Assembly (NCBI RefSeq): GCF_008039615.1
Contig: NZ_VDUZ01000036.1
Location: 35,700 to 99,699 of the forward strand
DNA length: 64,000 nt
Direction of reading: 5' to 3'
Source of the DNA: Vineibacter terrae
Lineage (GTDB): Bacteria; Pseudomonadota; Alphaproteobacteria; Reyranellales; Reyranellaceae
In this document: positions 61,956 to 64,000 of the stretch, in pieces
How positions within the stretch are numbered: position 1 is the first letter of the stretch
Layout of the letters: every line of letters starts with the position of its first letter
Program-made: the position numbers and the translations under genes
The notes under the pieces: model-generated
What the model was told of the DNA's origin: nothing
What the model saw: the letters and a program-made list of their open reading frames with translations, nothing else
The model's database searches: none

Positions 61956-63166
61956 CCGGCGCGGAAAGGCGGCCGAGGCCGCTCGACGGTATTCGTGTTC
62001 TAGATATCGCGACGTTTATTGCCGCCCCGTTCTGCGGCGCAATCATGGCCGAGTTCGGCGCTGATGTGGTCAAGGTTGAGCAGCCCGGCATGGGCGACCC
62101 GCTGCGCGGGTGGGGCACTGAGAGCGAGTGCGGCGACTCGCTCGTATGGCTGAGCGAAGCGCGCAACAAGAAGTCGATCACCCTCGACCTTCGCACGCCG
62201 GAGGGCGTGGCGCTGTTCCGGAGGCTGGTCGAAAAGGCCGACGTCGTGCTTGAGAACTTTCGACCTGGCACACTTGAGCGCTGGGGCATCGGATACGAGG
62301 CTCTGCGTCAGATCAATCCGGGTCTGGTGATGCTGCGCGTCAGCGCGTACGGCCAAACCGGCCCGTATCGAGAAAAGCCAGGCTACGCGCGGATCGCCCA
62401 CGCCTTCAGTGGCCTCGCCTATCTGGCGCGCGAGCCGGACCGGACGCCGGTGATCCCCGGGTCGACCTCCCTTGCTGACTATACATCCGGCCTCTACGGC
62501 GCTATCGGCGTCCTGATGGCGCTGCGTGTCAAGGATCGCACGGGCGCGGGTCAAGTCATCGATCTCGGTTTGTATGAGCCGATCTTCCGCATGATGGACG
62601 AGTTGGTGCCGTCCTTCGGCAAGAGCGGCTTCGTTCGCGAGCCGATGGGCGCAGACACCGTGAATATCGTACCGCACAGCCATTACCTTACCCGCGATGG
62701 CCGTTGGGTCGCCATTGCCTGTTCCAGCGACAAGATGTTCGAACGCCTGTGCGTGGCCATGAGCAAACCAGAGCTCGGCCGAGACCCGCGATACGCGACA
62801 ATGCGGCAACGCGATCTCCGGCGCTCGGAGGTCAACGGCATTGTCTCAGCGTGGACGGGCGGCCTCACCGCAGCAGAGGTCCTGGAACGCTGCGAGACCG
62901 CCGAGATGGCCTGCGGCCTCCTCTACAACATCAAGGACATTTTCGATGACCCGCAGTACGCCGCCCGCGGCAACATCCAGCGCATGGACCAGACGCGTGC
63001 CGGCGCATTCGCTGCGCCGGCGGTAGTGCCGAAGCTCTCCGATACGCCCGGCCGGTTGGATCATCTGGGACCGGAGCTCGGCTCGCACAACGCCGAGATC
63101 TACAGAGAATGGCTAGGCCTCGGCGACGAGGAGATTGCCAGATTGAAGGCGTTGAAAGTGATCTGA
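61952..63166 (+). CDS. Family III CoA-transferase (CaiB/BaiF)
   Basis: 404 residues, normal length. Conserved regions: LDGIRVLDIATFIAAPFCGA, GADVVKVEQPGMGDPLR, ARNKKSITLDLRTPEG and NFRPGTLERWGIGYE. Transfers CoA between acyl-CoA and a free acid, and would activate the substrate cleaved by the upstream lyase. Translationally coupled to that lyase by a four-base overlap. The downstream dioxygenase starts 18 bases later. Confidence 0.92.
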   Translation: MTGAERRPRPLDGIRVLDIATFIAAPFCGAIMAEFGADVVKVEQPGMGDPLRGWGTESECGDSLVWLSEARNKKSITLDLRTPEGVALFRRLVEKADVVLENFRPGTLERWGIGYEALRQINPGLVMLRVSAYGQTGPYREKPGYARIAHAFSGLAYLAREPDRTPVIPGSTSLADYTSGLYGAIGVLMALRVKDRTGAGQVIDLGLYEPIFRMMDELVPSFGKSGFVREPMGADTVNIVPHSHYLTRDGRWVAIACSSDKMFERLCVAMSKPELGRDPRYATMRQRDLRRSEVNGIVSAWTGGLTAAEVLERCETAEMACGLLYNIKDIFDDPQYAARGNIQRMDQTRAGAFAAPAVVPKLSDTPGRLDHLGPELGSHNAEIYREWLGLGDEEIARLKALKVI

Positions 63167-63184
63167 AAGCGGGGAGAAGGCGAC

Positions 63185-63877
63185 ATGGAAAGCCAAGAAG
63201 TGTCGATCACATCGCTGTCACCGGCATTGGGCGCCGAGGTGCATGGACTGGACCTCGCCGAGCCATTGACGGGCGCGCAAACAGACGAGATCGCTTCGGC
63301 ATACAGGCAGCATCATCTCCTTGCCTTTCGCGATCAGAAGCTAAGCAAGGCTGCGCAGATTGCATTCAGTCGCCGCTTCGGGGAATTCGAGCTGCCGGTC
63401 AACAAGGACTATCTGGGGATCGATTATCCGGAGCTGCATGTCGTCAACAATCTCGGGCCATCTGGCCGGCCGCAGTCGCTCGAGGACATCGAGAATAAGG
63501 GCAACTACTTTTGGCATACGGACGCTTCGTACATGAAGCGGCCATCTTCGACGACATTGCTCTATGCGGTGAGGCTACCGAGGTCGGGTGGTGATACGAT
63601 GTTCGCGAACCTGGCCGCTGCTTATCAAACGCTATCCGATGCGATGAAGGCGCATATCGAGGCACTCCGTGTCGTGCACAGTTGGGAGCAGTCACGAATC
63701 AACTCAAACAGTCGGCCTGCAACGGAGGAAGAGAAGCGCAAGGCGCCGCCTGTTGTGCACCCACTCGTCCGTACGCATCCCGAGACCGGCGAGAGAGCCC
63801 TCTATCTCGGAAATCATACGTCCCACGTAGCGGGTATGCCGATCGAAGACGGGTGCAAGCTCCTGGCGGAGCTACTA
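63185..63877 (+). pseudogene. TauD/TfdA-type dioxygenase, disrupted by an insertion sequence
   Basis: About 231 native residues of a 2-oxoglutarate/iron(II)-dependent dioxygenase. The N-terminal SPALGAEVHGLDLAEPL and the iron motif His111-x-Asp113 (FWHTDASY) are intact, and VVHPLVRTHPETGERALYLG and HTSHVAGM are normal. After KLLAELLG the sequence runs into IS material and stops at 63907. The distal iron His and the 2-oxoglutarate Arg normally lie in the missing 50-60 residues, so the product should be inactive unless the IS is lost. Confidence 0.85.
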
Positions 63878-64000
63878 GGGCCTGTTTTCAAACCCCGATC
63901 CAGATGAGGATACAGGCGATCAGCGCCATGGCGAGGTAGTTGCGGGCGGTCTTTTCGTAGCGAGTAGCGAACCGACGGAACCGCTTGAGGCGATTGATGC
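63878..64000 (-). mobile_element. IS5-family insertion sequence, end fragment (rest outside window)
   Basis: The likely IS end begins at about 63878 with GGGCCTGTTTTCAAA, inside the dioxygenase gene and next to a CTAG site. The far end is beyond the window. Confidence 0.7.
63888..64000 (-). CDS. IS5-family DDE transposase, C-terminal 36 residues
   Basis: On the minus strand this encodes 36 residues ending at the stop at 63888-63890. The text INRLKRFRRFATRYEKTARN then YLAMALIACILIW is the typical C-terminus of IS5-family (IS427-like) transposases, including the RxxxRY-K-A-NY helix that follows the catalytic Glu. The catalytic part lies outside the window. Confidence 0.82.
   Translation of the reverse strand, partial: INRLKRFRRFATRYEKTARNYLAMALIACILIWIGV

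Overview
The window reads as a chromosomal segment of a GC-rich alphaproteobacterium. The best evidence is gene order: an F1 operon atpHAGDC without F0 genes sits beside priA; fsa, a DUF484 gene and xerC form one unit; ctpA, a divergent polysaccharide deacetylase gene and rppH form another. All three are arrangements I know from alphaproteobacteria. The genus cannot be fixed from this sequence alone. No rRNA, tRNA, CRISPR array or phage module was seen.

Layout. 1-2.3 kb: right end of an SxtJ / DUF5989 / carbamoyltransferase module. 2.3-7 kb: an oxidoreductase, two small secreted proteins, two short-chain dehydrogenases and an OmpA-like protein. 7.1-10.3 kb: a membrane adenylate cyclase followed directly by a membrane Ser/Thr kinase; the two share a C-terminal extracytoplasmic domain with four cysteines at the same spacing, which is the most novel-looking system here. 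10.7-12.8 kb: an MFS transporter and a secreted hydrolase. 12.8-23.8 kb: core replication, recombination and energy genes (xerC, DUF484, fsa, priA, a methyltransferase, atpHAGDC). 23.9-30.3 kb: a ferritin-like protein, ctpA, the YibQ-like gene, rppH, and convergent gpmI.

30.6-37.4 kb: a complete peptide-type ABC importer on the minus strand with two tandem paralogous binding proteins, a strong hairpin between them, two permeases and a fused double ATPase. 37.5-45.8 kb: an enoyl-CoA hydratase, a luciferase-like monooxygenase, a divergent GlxA regulator / DJ-1 pair, a lipid-type methyltransferase, a GH17-GT2 glucan synthase-like protein and a single-domain response regulator. 45.9-50.2 kb: a winged-helix regulator, an orphan iron-type permease, and a Kef-like antiporter coupled to a Nudix hydrolase. 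50.5-58.7 kb: DUF1232, a beta-hydroxyacid dehydrogenase, a small HExxH protein, a second luciferase-like enzyme, and a 1513-residue hybrid kinase with two kinase cores and three receivers.

59.0-64.0 kb: a less GC-rich accessory cluster (Bug-type binding protein, LysR regulator, CoA-ester lyase, CoA-transferase, TauD-type dioxygenase). It looks like an acquired organic-acid / CoA-thioester catabolic locus, and its dioxygenase is cut by an IS5-family insertion whose transposase tail runs off the window.

Several families of palindromic intergenic repeats are scattered through the window (2.3, 30.5, 50.3 and 53.9 kb). One pair (2.3 and 50.3 kb) is clearly homologous and one copy carries a 67-bp extra unit bounded by 15-bp direct repeats.
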